Shown: positions 25,201 through 39,500, counted from the first letter of the stretch. The stretch: DNA of 64,000 bases from Oreocharis arfaki (GCA_013398015.1 VZRR01011618.1:725257-789256); one strand, 5' to 3'. Numbers and translations: made by a program. The notes: generated from the letters alone by a model not told the origin.

Positions 25201-28033
25201 TGCAACAACTTGTTGTACAATGTTACATACAAGTACTGATTTAGATACCAAGAATATTTACCAGCTGTGACTGCATGCGAATTCAAAACGTTTTCCAAGC
25301 GTTATACAGATTGACCTCTCCTTCAGGTCAAGTGAGACAAAAAATAGATGATGTATGCTCTGCATTGTCTGTAATTACTTCTTAACCATCTGTGAGGATG
25401 AGAAGTTTTTCCATATTCATAGAGACAGCACAAATAAGAGCAACCTGACTGAACTATGAATTTTATCTGAGCTCTTACTCTTCTCTGCAAATCTACCATT
25501 AAAGCTTTTTCCTAGCTTTTCAAGATGGTTCTTTTGTTCTTTTGCTCTCCCTCTACATTTTCTTCAAGTTTCTTTCTGAATTTTCAGTGATTTACTGGCA
25601 GATTCCCTGAAAGTAAGCTTCTTGTGTTTTAGTTCTGGCCTCACCAAAGCCTTATAAATAACTTTGTGCATGTGCTCTCTGTGACTATACTTCAGTGTGT
25701 AACTCCAATTTACTTTATCTTTTTAAAATACTTTCTGGGTAACTTCTTTTGCAATTGCAGGAATAAGGAGTGTGTGACTGTTTTGAGTATGTTTCTATTC
25801 ATATTGCTTTCTGTGTGGGTTTTCTTTCTCTCAAAGTTTAATTGAACCTCTTTCTGCTGAATTTAGGAACAGTATGACCATGACTTTAGCATAACAATTC
25901 TCTGAGTAGTGTTTGGTTTTAGGATAGCTTTGTGATTTGTCTAGAAAGCTTTTAATAAATGGGCCAGGGGAAAATTTCCTTTCTTCAGGCATAACATGCC
26001 AGCAGAAAGGTATTTTTTGTTATTGTTCCTGCTGCCAAGCTGTCCTGGAGATTTGACTGTTCTGCCTCTGGAGAAGGGAATGTTTCACTACTGGGAGAGT
26101 TGTTTTTATTACATCAAAATATAAGTACTGTGGACGTAACTTAGAATCTTGCTGCAGGTTATTCCTAAGGGCTGATATGCTTGTGTTCTTTTTCTGGGGT
26201 CTAATGAAAAGGCTGTTCTGTAAGTGATTTCACTGTTTTGTGAATAATGATAAAAACCAGCCAATTTTGTTGGGAGCTGGAGTGAAAAAGAGTCCTGACA
26301 AAATTTGAGGACATGGTGAAGGAGTCCACATTTTGTTTTTCCATGCAGAACACTTACCCTATTTGTTTGGTTTACAACAGAAATATGAAGGCATTGTTCT
26401 GCTTTTGATGGTGGAGCTTTTATCCTGAGTATATTTCTGATATGGCATCATAGCATCATTTGTCACCACTAATACTTTCAATGTCAAAATCCCTGGATAG
26501 GACCCTGTCAGGTTAGACTCTCTATAGTGAGACCAGGATGACAGTCCAGTGTCCCTTGTCCAGAAAGCTTTGTCTGCTTGGGCTTTAACTCTACCTACAC
26601 GTATTTGAATGTAGTGCTATTCCCCTGTGCAGAAACTCTGTGCTTCAGCATAATAGTTCCAACAGTCTGTGTGTGACTGAGGGAAAATGAGCTCAGAGGG
26701 ATCAGTAATAAGAATATGTGACCTGTGACAAAGGTTGGAGAGAGTTCATTTTAAAATTGGAGTCTTCTGGGTAGTTGATTAAATATTCACCCCAATTTTT
26801 CATGCAATAAAAATTTGCTAACTTAACAAACAGATGGCTTATAAGCAAGGATGAAGATCATCTACCACATTTTATAATATATGCAAGTACTGGATGATGC
26901 TGATTTTGGCCCATGTTTGTATTTCAGAATGAAACTTTGTATGCAGATAGTGCACAGATAGTAACTGCCTTCTGAGTTGGCTTCCTTTAAAAATGGGAGA
27001 TGAGTGAAAAATCTGTCCCATCATGTAATTTATCCTGCTTGTAGTGCAGAACTGGTTCTTAGAAACTACAGATCTGTGTCCTTTAAAATTTTTTGGCAAT
27101 GTAATAAGTTTTGATCTTTTTTGACCACAAACTCCACAGCGACAGACATCTTCAAATCAGCCCTGCACAATTTCTCTGCTGTTTCATCCTCTTCTCTTAG
27201 ATGACCCTAATTTCTATTTCCAGCATGAAATAGAATGTTTATGCACAGGTATAAAGTTGTCTTAAGTATTGCATGCACTGGGAAAGCAACCAAAGATGAG
27301 TCAGTAGTGGAAACTATTTAATATTGGGAAAACAGATTGCAGAAGCATTTCAAAAAGTAAGGCTGGGATTGATGACGGTTGCTGAAGCAATAGCAAGGCA
27401 AATTTAAGCCATCTATACTAATACTCAAACATGTTCCAAACCAATTCAAGGAACCAGTTTCTTAAAATGAACTTCTTTAATAGTCACATCACCACAGTTG
27501 ACACTGCACCCTTCTGTTACTGGCCGTACTGTAGTGTAGATTGACTGCTTCTGTAAATCAGCTTCTTGCCTCCATTGCAGGTTTTATTGTCTCTCTTGGA
27601 ATGTCTTCCACTACAAAGTACCTATTGGAGGACTTCATGTGCTTCTCCGTGCCCAACAGATTTTACACATCTAGCTTTATCTGCATTTTATCTAGTTTCA
27701 GGAAAATTACAAGATGGAGACAATGTGAAGCAAACACACATTTCTTGCCTTATCCGCCTCAAAGAGAATCAAGTATAAACTTTTGTCCTTTTGCTGCTAC
27801 TCAAGGTAGCACCCAGTGAATCTGATGGTGAGCTCTGTCTGACAGCCATGTTGTGCTTTGTGCTGCTGGTTGTAGTCACTAGAGAGCAGTGGCTGTGCAC
27901 CAGAGAGTGGGATTTGGCTCTGCACTTCAATATGCTGGCTGGTATTAGGCCTCCAGATTTCACTGGAAACTAGAAGTGCTTTTGAAATTTGTGGCTGATG
28001 TATTAAATCGATTCTCTTCCTTTCTGTCTTCAG

Positions 28034-28186
28034 ACCAGCCAATTCAATATGCCCACTGCACTTTTGAAGATGGAGTTGCGAAACTGACTGTCCAAGATGC
28101 CCTACCAGAAGATGATGGAATTTATACCTGTCTGGCTGAAAACAACACAGGACAGGCATCTTGCAGTGCTCAGGTCACAGTCAAAG
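28034..28186 (+). CDS. MYLK: MYLK exon: second half of Ig domain 4
   Basis: This 153-bp exon, phase 1 in and out, has acceptor TGTCTTCAG and donor AAAG|GTGAAT. It begins (D)QPIQYAHCTFEDGVAKL, almost the chicken sequence, with an extra cysteine where chicken has serine. The F-strand signature DDGIYTCLAENN and the G strand CSAQVTVK follow. It completes an Ig domain with both core cysteines. The intron after it is the longest seen in full in the window, about 16.3 kb. Confidence 0.95.
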
Positions 28187-31100
28187 GTGAATATCTCAGA
28201 CAGTTGTAATTACTACAATCATATAAACTATAAGCTGTTTTAACAAAAATAATTTTGGATCCTTAACAGAGGTGGTTGTAAGTGGATTCCTTGTTTTTTC
28301 CAAGCTTTTGTCAGCTGGGTACCTCTTCTCCCCATTGGAGGTGTGTGCAACTTAAGTGCTTAAGGACTGGGTAGTGTAAAGTAATAAGCACATTTCAGAA
28401 AAAGGTATTAGTGCTTTGACCTTCCCAAGGGCTTAGTGTACAGAGCAGTGAGGCTGTGCTGGAAGAGGTTTACCAGTGTAAGAAGGAACTGGGACTGCTG
28501 AAAGAAAAATATCTGCAGTATCACTGATATCACCCATCAGGCAGAGAATGTTACAGGGAGGAGGCAGATGCTACTCCTTTCTCTTGAAAGGCTGAGCAGA
28601 GACCAGTGACAGGGACTGCAGTTATGACAGAGAATGCCAATATTCTTGTTCTGTTACCAGGATTTATCAGATATAATTCTGAACAGGCATGTATCAGCTG
28701 ATTGGGGACTGTATAACTCCAAATAAGTGGCATTTTGGTAGTGAAAGTACCAAAAGAACATTGTAGTAAGCAACTGACATGACCTGTTGTCTCAGAAATG
28801 ACAGAGTGCTGATTTGACAGAATTTATTTGTTCATGAAAGCCATAATTCTGTACTACAATCTCAGCAAACACATTCTAAAAGACCGGAGTTCAAAATGAA
28901 GACAAGAGATGACAGAATTCCATGGATAAATTCAACAGTGAGGTAATACCCATCAATATCATGGTCTTTACTCTTTCAGTCTCCCCTGGCATGAGTCTAT
29001 ACAGGTGTTTTGTTTCGTGGCCTGGAGATTATTCCCCCCCAGCACCACCTGTCTCTTCAACCTCCCTCTCTCAGACTCTCCCTCCCTCTACAATCAAGCC
29101 TGTATTTGGTATTTGTCACCTGCAAATGAATTTCCCCCAAAGTTATAATAGTTTGTCACTGCCTGTCCAACAGACTGCAGAGTGATAGCTGCCAAGAGAA
29201 CTGTTCCTTTTCTTTATGACTAAATAATACCTGCCCTGAATTTTTAAGTGCAGTTTGGCAGGAAATGTACCCTGATTCCTGGGATCTCAAGATTTGTCTC
29301 TGTTTACCAGTGTTCTGGGGTGTTTGTCTACAGCTCTTCAGTGCTGTGCCTGCCCCTGTTGTGTCTGTATGACAAGGCTAAAGGGACAACAAAGTAATTT
29401 TGGTAAACCTATGAGTTAATTTTTTGATTACCAAACTGAAAATAGAGTCTTCCCCTCCCCACCCTCCCCTCCTGAAAAATGGCACAAAGTAAGAAGCACC
29501 AATTTAAAATAAGCCTGAAAGTATACTGTTCTTAAAGCTATCATTTATAATTTCTCTGAGGCATTTAATCTGCATTAGCTAAGGGCCAATGAAGAGTGGT
29601 CCACCTCGAGGGAGCTGTCTTTGACACGGGGCCTTCTGGTGCTTGAGTGGGACTCAGAAACCGAAGGGACAGTTGCCTCTTACTGAGCATTTCTGAGTTG
29701 TTTTAGGGTTGACAGGCAATGCAAACGTGGGAGCAGTAGTGAACAAGCCTTTCCCTGGGCTCGTGTGCTCTGCTGAGCTATTTCAGGCCCCGTAGTCTCT
29801 GTTGCACTGTGTTGGATTCCTCTTGCACTGAACATAGTCTGGGGCTGGAAAGCTGCATTGCCACCATCATGGGGAGTTAGCTTCTCTCATCTGCATCCCA
29901 TTCTATTTTCTGGGAGTCATGGAGTAGAGAGGGGGCAGAATAAGACCAGAATTAAGAACATACATGACAGGCTGTAAAACTACATGTTCGATATATTTAC
30001 AGTTTTAGCTATCCTGTCTGCTTCTTCCCTAAAACTTATTATGTCCCCGTTGCCATGAAGATTACAGTAACGTTCCCCAAAACTCAGATCAATGTGGATT
30101 TTTCTGCCAAAAATAGTACCAAATTTAAAATCTGATTTCCAAATCTCTTATCTGTTCACGGACATCTATCAAAAGCTTTTTGACATTAGAGTTCTCTGAG
30201 TCTCTGAATGCTGCTACTAAGGCTTCTCCAAATTCTCAGCTTGTGCAAACGGATTACAACAGAAAATTTTTGTATGTGCGGAAAGGGAGAAAACGTCAAA
30301 AATCCTCTCCTGACCAAATACTGATTTTTGAAATAAAGTCTGTAAAATCGTTTCTGGATTGTAACCCATCTTTCTCCAGTTCCTTTTTGTCTCCAAGATG
30401 ATTTAAGGATGTCAGCTTTCCCGCAGTGCTAGTTTGTTCATTTATTGTTAGAGAAATATTTTCCTTTTGTGTGAGAGAAGTAATACGTATTTAATTTAAG
30501 AAGGAATGGATGTTCTTGGCATATCATCAGTATCAGACCAGTGTCAGAATCCAGCTTTTCCCTAACTTGCTTCTGTGGTCCTTGGACACATCTCTGTCTA
30601 GGTCTACATTTCACTTCATACTGCCGTTTTTGGCTTTGCTATTCTACTGCAGCAAGGATCTCATGAAGGGGCATATCCACTGTGATCACCGGGGAAACTG
30701 TACCTGAAGTGAAGAGTCTGTCTTAACAATAAAACTAGATTTTATTTTTCTAAATTAAATTCAGCTCACAGATAACTCAGAAAAGTTAGCAGCAAGGATA
30801 ATGAGTGGCAAACCGTTCATTTCACATCTGAATTGTAATACAAGGTGGTAACCTGCTAGTAGGTTACAGGTGTTGTCTAGCCACATGCTGTGTTTTCTAA
30901 TCGACTTCTGTGCACTTTTTGCCTTTTGGAAAGGTCCGTTAAGTTTTTTTTGTGAAAGGAAATTATTGTAGAAAACATTTTAAAGGTCCTTTGCTCCATA
31001 AAGGGTTACTGTTCTGAGTCCGGTTAAATACAAGAGTGGGATTTTTTTCCAGTACTTTTAGCATGCTTTGCATTGGGCCCTGGATAATTAGCTAAGCTAA

Positions 31101-31998
31101 TTGTGGCATAGCTTTCCTTCTAAGTCATCGCTCTCAGATTCATTTATGGTTGTCTTTTTCTTCCTTATTATTAAGCAGGATAAATTCTGCCTAGCATTGA
31201 GCAACCTCAGTATTACTCCTTTGTTTTGTATGAAAAATGGTGAAGGTACTTAGTTGTTTGTAGGAGGCTTTTGACTGTGCCAAAAAAAGTCCCACATTTC
31301 ATATGGATGAGGCATAAGAAATGCAGTGGTCTTAAAAAATTCAAATAATCAGTCTTCTGCTTATTTAAAATGAGAAATTAACATCTTTAGATCACTTCAG
31401 ATCTCTCTACTTAAGTAAGTGATCTGAGGGCTGAGTAAGGTGGGGTAGATCCATGAGGTAGTCTGTGGAGAAACTAAGTTAATCAGGGTGAAGCTAATTT
31501 TGGCCTCGTAAAGGGCTAAGCAGACAAGACTGAACCCTGACAGCCGTCTTCCCTCTGTCAGCAGTTTCTCAAAGCTGACACACAGGTAGAGAAGAGCTAC
31601 AGAGACTGAGCAGTGCTTCCTGGACGAAACAGCTTAACAAATGTCTTCCACAGGAATTATTTCTAACTGAACCTCCCAGTGAGACGGGTGCACGGGGTAA
31701 ATGCTAGATCAATTGGCCTAATGCAAGTAAACCTGAGAGGTGAGAAACATGGTTCAGTGTTACTCAAACACTCAATTATAGATGTTGCTGAAATGCTACC
31801 ATTTGCTACTAAGTGTAGGATTTTTTTTTTTCTTACGCATTGTTTTCTATGCACAAGAAAATCAAAATTTGGGAGGCTTTGGGGCTGCTGCACATTTTTT
31901 GAAAGTTTTTAAGCAACATGTGCATGAGTGATTTGTTCCTGTTATTGTATGTGCAAGCTATTGTATTTGGTGTTCACATTTTCACATTTCATCTTAGA

Positions 31999-32027
31999 AT
32001 TTTCATATCGTTTTATGATATGAAAAT
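31999..32027. repeat. Perfect 11-bp inverted repeat with 7-base loop
   Basis: ATTTTCATATC at 31999-32009 is followed by a 7-base spacer and its exact reverse complement at 32017-32027. It is AT-rich, with no sign of a function. Confidence 0.9.
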
Positions 32028-32230
32028 AAATATACAAGCCGTTTCTAAATACACCAGGCATTCTACTTAAAAAACAATCAAAGCAAAGAGCACTTGACAG
32101 AGATATTCAGGGGACATTCAGGTCACCTGAAATATATAGTGATTATATACTGATGGGGATTGCAGACACTCAGGTTTGTTTATGAATTTATGAATTAGAC
32201 TATGAATAAGTTATGAATTTCTGTATTATT

Positions 32231-32266
32231 AATTTATTAATCAGGTTTTTTAAATTTATTAATCAG
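32231..32266. repeat. Local direct repeat of 14 bases in an AT-rich stretch
   Basis: AATTTATTAATCAG occurs at 32231-32244 and again at 32253-32266, within a stretch (about 32175-32305) full of TTATGAATT-like words. It looks like a decayed AT-rich simple sequence. Confidence 0.8.
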
Positions 32267-35200
32267 AGTGGTTGAATATTTTAACCAGGTTTTTTATGAA
32301 TAGAAAACTGAGGTGAGGAAAAGGTAGTTGACTCTGGATATGCCTGTGTAGTGAGTTGGTGTTAGTATTTTGCTGAGGATGTGACAATCAGAGTATAAAG
32401 GCAAGAAAGGTGGTGGTAATAACTGGTATAGCTGGAAGGTAAGGCCAGCTCCCAGGAATGGTGGCTGTTCTTCAGGCATGCCTCATTCCTGAGATAAGCC
32501 TTCTAATATGTGCTTGTCTGTCAGTCAGCTAATCACTGAGAAGGAGTTATAGGTCAGGTCCACCTGTAGAAGAAATGTCCCAAAGGGATATTTAATTACC
32601 TGATATTCACATCCATCCCTGAGTGTGCTACACATGACTATGGACTGCAGGGAGAGTGGGAAGAGTGTGGGCTCTTTTGTGCCAAGCCACATCAATGCTG
32701 CATGTGGGGAGCTTCTCTTATTTTGCAAACAGACTCTGCATGTCAGCAGGGTAGGTGGTTGCCTGGTACAGCTTTCTCTGGGTATGGTATCAAGCTAGAG
32801 TGCTTGCTCTGACTCCTAGGAGAACGTCCTCTGTCTTGCAAAGCTGCAGTAAATGACAAACAAGATATCTGACCCACTGCACGCTCCTTGAGAGTTCTCC
32901 AGCCTCCGTGTACCAGGCAGCAGCATTCCTGGTTGTTTCCAAGATGGAGTACATGAGGTGTGGGCAGTGAGAACAGCAGGGCAGGCTGGCAGCCACGGTG
33001 TTTCTGTGGGCTCTGATGCTCTGCAGCCACACATTTTGCTGATGCTTGTTTTCCGCGCACTGCTGGGTTGTTTGTTTGTTTTTTTACTACGGGCTTAATA
33101 CTCTTTTTAAGAAAACACTATTCAGCAGATAGTGATGCTCCTGCTTATTGGCTCTTGACCTCATTTCTCTTTCCCTGCCAGCAGTGCATTTGCCTGGACT
33201 CACATCTGTTCCCCTTTCTCCCCCACCACTTTCTGTTCATGCTTTTTTTTCCCAGTGCAGCCTCCCCAGTATAAGTGTCTATAGCCCTTCCAAGCCGATT
33301 ACTGTAGTCATTCATTGATCACTGAACAAGCAGATTAGAGCCACCTGAAAGCCTGTCACACTCCCTGCTGTAACCAGTTTATCAGAGCAGCAAAGGGAGA
33401 TGCTTTCTGAAAAAACAGTTTGTTTTGTTCCTGTCACTCTCCCATCTGGTGTGAGCCAGACCATAAAATGTAACCAGGTGGAAGAAAAGCTTTCAGGTAG
33501 GAATCTTTTCCTTCAGTCATGAGAGATGCTCTCTTCAGGTCGTGGGTTGTTTTTCTTTCTGTCTCAGAATGACCCTTCTTAGACATTAATCGTTTAAAGA
33601 AGGTTATCACTGCAATAAGGAGCCTCTCTGAAGATTTAATTGAGAGGTCACAGCTTTGTTTCTCTGAGATCCATATTTCTGCCGAAGATAAGCGAAGAAC
33701 AATGTCTTACTTGCCAACACTGATGAAATGTTTTTGACAGCTTTTCAAAGTCACTGCTTATCTGAAAGCATTTTGCTTTATTTCAAGCATAACATAAATA
33801 TAAAGGACTACAGATGACTTTACAAAATGTGCCAGACTAGTCCTATTAATTGTCCAAAAGGCATTCCAGATCAGTAGCCTGGTGGGAGCACTTGTCTGTG
33901 TAAGAATTGGTTTCAGAGCACTAAGTGAAAGGGAGAGGGGTTTTGTTAGTGTATTGAAAGTCATTGTAAACTGTCATGAGCATCAAAGAAACTCTGTTCC
34001 AAAGCGTTCATGAGTGCCCCAGAGATCTCAGTCCAGCACTCTGTATGGTTCATCAACAGCTGTAACCCTTCTAAGTTTGGGGCTTTTTTTTCAAGTTGCC
34101 TTTTTGCAGCACCTCAGGACCAAACATGAAAGAGAATGCCAGCTAGAGACCAAAACTGAAGGACAAAAGCAAAACATGTGTGAAAGCTGTTAATGATAGA
34201 TGTGCCAGCAATATAAAAAATGCACTCTAAAGACAGTTTCTTGTTATAAATCACTTCCATAAAAAGGGGGACCAAATTTGGATGCAAATGAGAGATGAGT
34301 GCTTACAGAATGAGGAAAATTTAAAAGTCAGAAATTGCATTAACAATTCTTATAAATTAAATAAAAGTATGAGATGCTGACAGGAAAAAAAAATTAAAAG
34401 GATGAGAAAGAAAAGAAAAAAACTTAGCCCAAAATCAACTGTGACATGTAATCAAATACTGGGATCATTAAATTATTATGTACCAGAATGACAGAAAACA
34501 GATGATTATTATAACAATTGAGAATGGTCTTGCATTGAGCAAAGGGCAAACTGTCCCAGCTTGGATTGCCAAATTCTATAGTGTTCTAAGTTTCAGCTGA
34601 AAAGTAGAAGTTATCAAAGTACATGTAAAACCTCTTCACTGAATATATGCCTGAGTAATTTTAAAAGCAGGGGCATGGTGTTACCCCAAAGAATGTTTTC
34701 AAGAGCAGGTGATGTGGATTAGCTAATGGGAACTCAAGCAGCCATCAAACTACCTCATAGGATTAGCTAAATTTGTAAAACTCCCCAGAAGTTGCCTAGG
34801 GGAAGCATCTATCATTCCTTTGCAGCAGAGGAGCAGAACAGAGAGTAGGAGCCTTGTATAGCTGTGTGCTACTGGAAGTGCTTCTCTGCACCTTCATTTT
34901 AATGAAGGCTTGGCTGTTGGGCCACATGCACAGACTGTCTTTTTTTATTTCAGGGTAGTGTCTTGGTTCAAGATATTTTTAATATAAATTAATCAGGAAG
35001 AGAAAACTGACCACAAGCAATGCTGTGCTAGAGCTACCTTATCTTTTATGGATTTAAATGCCAAACAGGTCTTGCTTTAGAATTCCTTTCTGACACCAGC
35101 TTGTACCCAGAAACACAATGTTGTTGTATTTTTTCTTTTTTTCCCGTTTTATATTAGTCCAACTTCAAATTTGGTTTCTTAGCTCCCAATCTGAGTCTTA

Positions 35201-35989
35201 TTTGTCTTTGAGGGATTCCCTAACAGCATTCCTAGTACCGTATCCTTTTGTTTGCTCACCCAAGAGAGGAGCAGAACTATTTTAATATTACCACAGGGTA
35301 ACTAATTTTGTTGTCAGTGTGGATTTGCCAGAGGAGGGAAAGGCTGAAGGGGCTGTAACTCTTTAGATCAGTGGCATCCTCAGGGACACATGTGCTTTAT
35401 GTGAATGCTTGTTCTTACTGTGCTTCCATTGCATTTCAGCTCATGCATAGCCCAGTTTTTTTTCTAATGGAACTGGTATCTCTATATGTCATGACTCCCT
35501 GCAATTAAATTAAAATCTACCTGGACAGTCACACAAAAATTGAGACAATACATGTGGAGGTGAAATTTTGCCTCAGTAGAATGCATGTTTTCACTGTGGA
35601 GGTGACCTGGCTTGATCTAGCATGTGTGAAGCACCTTTCCTGTAGTTCTCCATGTCAGACTGGTATCTAATGCTGGGGAATTTGTTAGCAGTGGGCCAGC
35701 TGAGCTGCCTTATAAATGTATTTGGTAGGTATACAGGCTCTCGGGCCTTCCATGGAGTTGCTGTCTGTGACAGCGACAAAGGAGCAATTATTTGACATAA
35801 ATAACTTGCAAACAGGGTAAGTCATTAATAAGGCAGACAGTTCTGAAGGCAAAAGCAAACACCACTTTGGCCACAGAAGCTTCCAGTGAGACTGTCAGGG
35901 AGGAATTCAGTCTGCTGACTGCAAAGTGATCTGCTGTGAACCCAGACATCTATTTTCTATCTGTGACCCCTGCACTCTTTATTGAGCTT

Positions 35990-36320
35990 TCTCCTGACGA
36001 GGGGAAGCAGAGAAGGAGCTGCAGTTCTCTTCTCTCTGGAATCCGGTGATAGGACTCATGGGAATGGTTGAAAGTTGTGCCAGGAGAGGTTCTGGCTGGA
36101 CATTAGGAGGCATTTCTCTGTTGAGATGGTGGTCAAACACTGTAACAGGCTTCCTAGAGGGGTGGTCATTGCCCTGAGCCTGTCAGTGTTTAAGTGGTAT
36201 TTGGACAATTTCCCAAACAATAGGCTTTAACTTTTGGTCCATTTTGAATTGGTCAGGCAACTGGACTAGATAATCCTTGTAAGCCCCATCCAACTGAGAC
36301 AGGTTATTCTATTCTGTTTT
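35990..36320 (+). mobile_element. CR1 LINE, 5'-truncated 3' end, plus strand
   Basis: The stretch follows the CR1 3' region: GAGGGGAAGCAGAGAAGGAG, GTGATAGGACTCATGGGAAT, GGCTGGACATTAGGAGGCAT, a segment with AACAGGCTTCCTAGAG, then TTGGACTAGATAATCCTTGT and CCATCCAACTGAGACAGG. It ends in ATTCTATTCTG, the short-repeat CR1 terminus that takes the place of a poly(A) tail. It is clearly diverged from the consensus I remember, so it is an old copy. Only about 330 bases remain, with no reverse-transcriptase frame. Confidence 0.9.
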
Positions 36321-36400
36321 GACTGTTCACCCAAATCATGATTCTTCATGGTGCAGCCTTTGGATAGCAAGATTTCTGGAGTGCCATCTCAGGTGTGCAG

Positions 36401-36572
36401 AATAAGCTGAGTTGGAAGGGACCCATCAGGATCATTCATCCCAACTCCTGGCCCTGCACAGGACACCCCAAGAATCCCACTATGTGCCTGAGAGCCTTGT
36501 CCAAATGATTCTTTAACTCACATAGGCTTGGTGCTGTGACCACTTCCCTGGAGAGCCTGCTGCAGTGCTCAG
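36401..36572 (-). mobile_element. CR1 LINE 3' fragment, minus strand
   Basis: On the plus strand it reads CTGAGTTGGAAGGGACCCAT, AACTCCTGGCCCTGCACAGG, CACCCCAAGAATCCCAC and GCTTGGTGCTGTGACCACTT, which is the reverse complement of a CR1 3' end. It belongs to a different CR1 subtype from its plus-strand neighbour. The two 3' ends face each other about 80 bases apart. Confidence 0.9.
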
Positions 36573-39500
36573 CTGGAACAACTCAGTTTGTTTGCAGAAT
36601 AAATGAAGTAGACAAAACAGGTTAAAATGCTGATGACCTGATGATATCCCACACGGAGGAAAGACTCTGGGAAGAAGGAGCATACATGGAACTGCAGGAT
36701 AGGTCTGGAAGACTAGCCCAGAGTAAAATAAAGAGATTTCCAGACAAGATAAAATGGAACTTGGTCTCCTTTGTATGCCCCCATCCACCCTTACTGGTAC
36801 AGGCTTAGGGCATTGTCGGTCTTAGGTTAACAGTTTTTCTGTGTAATGCAAGGACAGCATACAGACTATAGCTTGTCCCAGCTGTTCATTGAAAGCATCT
36901 TCCAAGGATATTTAAATCTTACCTTCCATTTGCAAAAAACAGATTATAACTGGAAAAATTGATGATGGGAGGTAATTGTGTAAAGAACACTGCTAGGTCA
37001 TTGAACACCTAGTTCTCATGACCTGAGTTTGTAAAATGGCATACTAACCTGAGATCTTTATTAAAGCAGAAACATTCCTACATGTCTCAGGAACATAAAG
37101 GTCTGATGCTTTTTTAATGCCATTATAAATCAAGTTTTGAATTCTTGAAAAACTCACAGAAAATGTTATGCCTCAGGCCCAAGGCAAAGACACTTTACAG
37201 AAAGGAGATGTATGTCTTCATATAATTTTCTGCTTTATAAAATCTCTAAATTTTTCGGTTGATGGCATTGTTAGCTTCAGAGCTGGTACTGACTGGATTT
37301 GTTTACACCGAAAACATTTGAGGATGTGAAACTCTTTTCAAGCTCGAGATCTATGTGTGAACCCGAGTCTTGCTTTGAGAGGTTTTAGTGGAATCTGGTG
37401 CTTCTCTCTCTGAGCCTGCTCGCACAGAGCTTTTTGAGTTAAGCATTCTCCTCAGCTCAGTTGAGTTATTAGCCTGTGAGCCAGAATGATATTTAAACAC
37501 CATAAATGGTAAATGTTGCGGAGGCAGCCCTTCCGCACGGCCCGGACCAGCATTAGTTGGCAGCCAACCACATGATGCTGGCAAACAGATTCCTCGAGTA
37601 TAATTAAACCTCTTGTAAGACTAAACACTGCAAGTTGTTTGCAGTGTTCTGAACATAAGGCAGCAAACTCTCTATTCTTCGCGTGTCCTTGACTTGTGAC
37701 CAGTTGCAACCTCGGCCTTGGGCTGCAGAGCTGCTGCACTGGGGCTGTGTGTATGTGCAGTGCTGTAGCTGACCCAGCCTGAGCCAGGGGCTGGAAAGGT
37801 CAGTCTCCAGGAGTTCTTTCCAAACTCGATTATTGTGTGGTTCTGTGCAGTGCTCAGCATCCTGGAGTCCTGATATTTCAACAGGAGATGTCAGCATTCT
37901 GCAGCACACATGAAAACATCTTCAGTATATCTGGGTAGGCAAATGAACAAAAAAACTTTCCAGACTAGAGATGTCCATAAAATGTTAACTGTTTTGACTG
38001 TAGGCCTAGGTAAAACCTAGGTCTAGTCTTTGGAAACCTTCTTAAAGTTTGCATCATGATCTGGATTTTCTTCTGCAGTTTCAGCAGCAAATCTGGGAAT
38101 GGGAATGGCACAGTGCAGTTATTGATTCTGGTTTTCCTTCTCTCCAAGGATATAGATTTTCCTATGTCTTTTGCCTTAGAATGGAAATAGTTGGTTGCAT
38201 AGTTGCAGTTAAACTGGTACACGTGTATTGTACAATTGGCTTGTACTGGGTCAACTGTTCAGTGCAGCATGAATTTTCCCCTTATCCATTAGATATACAC
38301 CTTCAACTCAATAACTCACCATGGCTTATCAATACAAATATGTTTACAAATATGCTCAAGCCCTAAGTTCTGAGCCAGGTCAATGTTTTAAAAAATTCAA
38401 GTTTGTTTTGGCTTAGACCCTCAGCTAACATTAAGACTCCTCTTGCAATAACTTCCAGTCTACAGATATGCAGACGTTAAATTTCTGTAAGGACTCTTTA
38501 AAACCTGGATTGAGAAAACTCAAATAGAAGGAAAGTATTTTTTTATTGCCTTAAAATTCTATTAATACAGAATAATAAGTAATCCAAATTTTGATATAGT
38601 CACTGTAGCTAGATTACCTTACTATTAATTACACAAATACTGGAACACAGAATAAAAGATTAATAGAAATAGTTTTACATCAAAGGTAATATATTTCTTC
38701 CCATTGCCATCCAAATGTGCTGAGAATTTGTATTTTTTCTAAGAAATCGGAAGAGTTTAAGTTCTCCTTAATCTCTATGGATTTAATGCAGAAAGTGGCT
38801 TTTTAAAACATAGATTTGGATGCTCATTAGAGTGTCTTTCTAATAAAAAATGAACCCGCAAGGTTGAGGGAATGTGGTGGGAAAAGCCTATATTCCTTTT
38901 GTTTTGTAGAAAATGTGTGGGTATATGAAGTACCATTTACATGCTTTGCTTACTATTCCTGGTCTTCCAGGCTGTGTTTCCCACTGAGTTGTGCATCTTA
39001 TTACTTACTGTTTTCCAACATTCACGTATATTAAAGCCTGAGGAAAGGCAAAAACCAGGAAACTTATAAGTGGGATTCTTGTGGTGGGCTTTTAAATCTA
39101 TCACCCTGTGTAACACCTTATCAAAAACCTGTTGAAATGTCAGAGATCACTGTCCACCAGAAAGGCTCCAGCTGGGCTTACACATTGTGCCTGGCTACGG
39201 CTCTGTGCAAAAATTATTCTCTTCCATATTATCTTACACGGTTTGACCTGCATGAAACGAACAGCTGTGGTTAAAAAATCATGGCAGCTTTTGTAAGCTA
39301 CAATAAAGTAAACTACATGCAAGGTCTGAGAAGAAGTCATTGAAATGTACCTGTGTTTTAGCAAGCCCATCTGTGGGAGCAGTTGCTAGAGCTCTCTGAT
39401 GTCCCCATGAACTGCCTTGGCATGATCCATGTGGGGGGAATCGAGCGCACCAGCAGAAGCTGGTTGGGGAAGGGACAGAGAAAATTAACTGCCCTGGGTA

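Larger units (their letters stand above)
21332..28033. other. MYLK intron with minisatellite and SINE near its 5' end
   Basis: This is an intron of about 6.7 kb. Its first 950 bases hold a 59-bp GC-rich tandem array and then a tRNA-Ile/CR1 SINE, both listed separately. A short TG-rich stretch lies at about 23250-23275. From there to the acceptor TCTTCAG I see no exon or named repeat; the short open frames at about 27540-27970 have no recognisable domain. Confidence 0.75.

Noticed and set aside
34272..34281. CArG consensus CCAAATTTGG in the 16-kb intron (and CCTTTAAAGG at 1613-1622)
   Set aside because: Single matches far from any likely start site; about this many are expected by chance.
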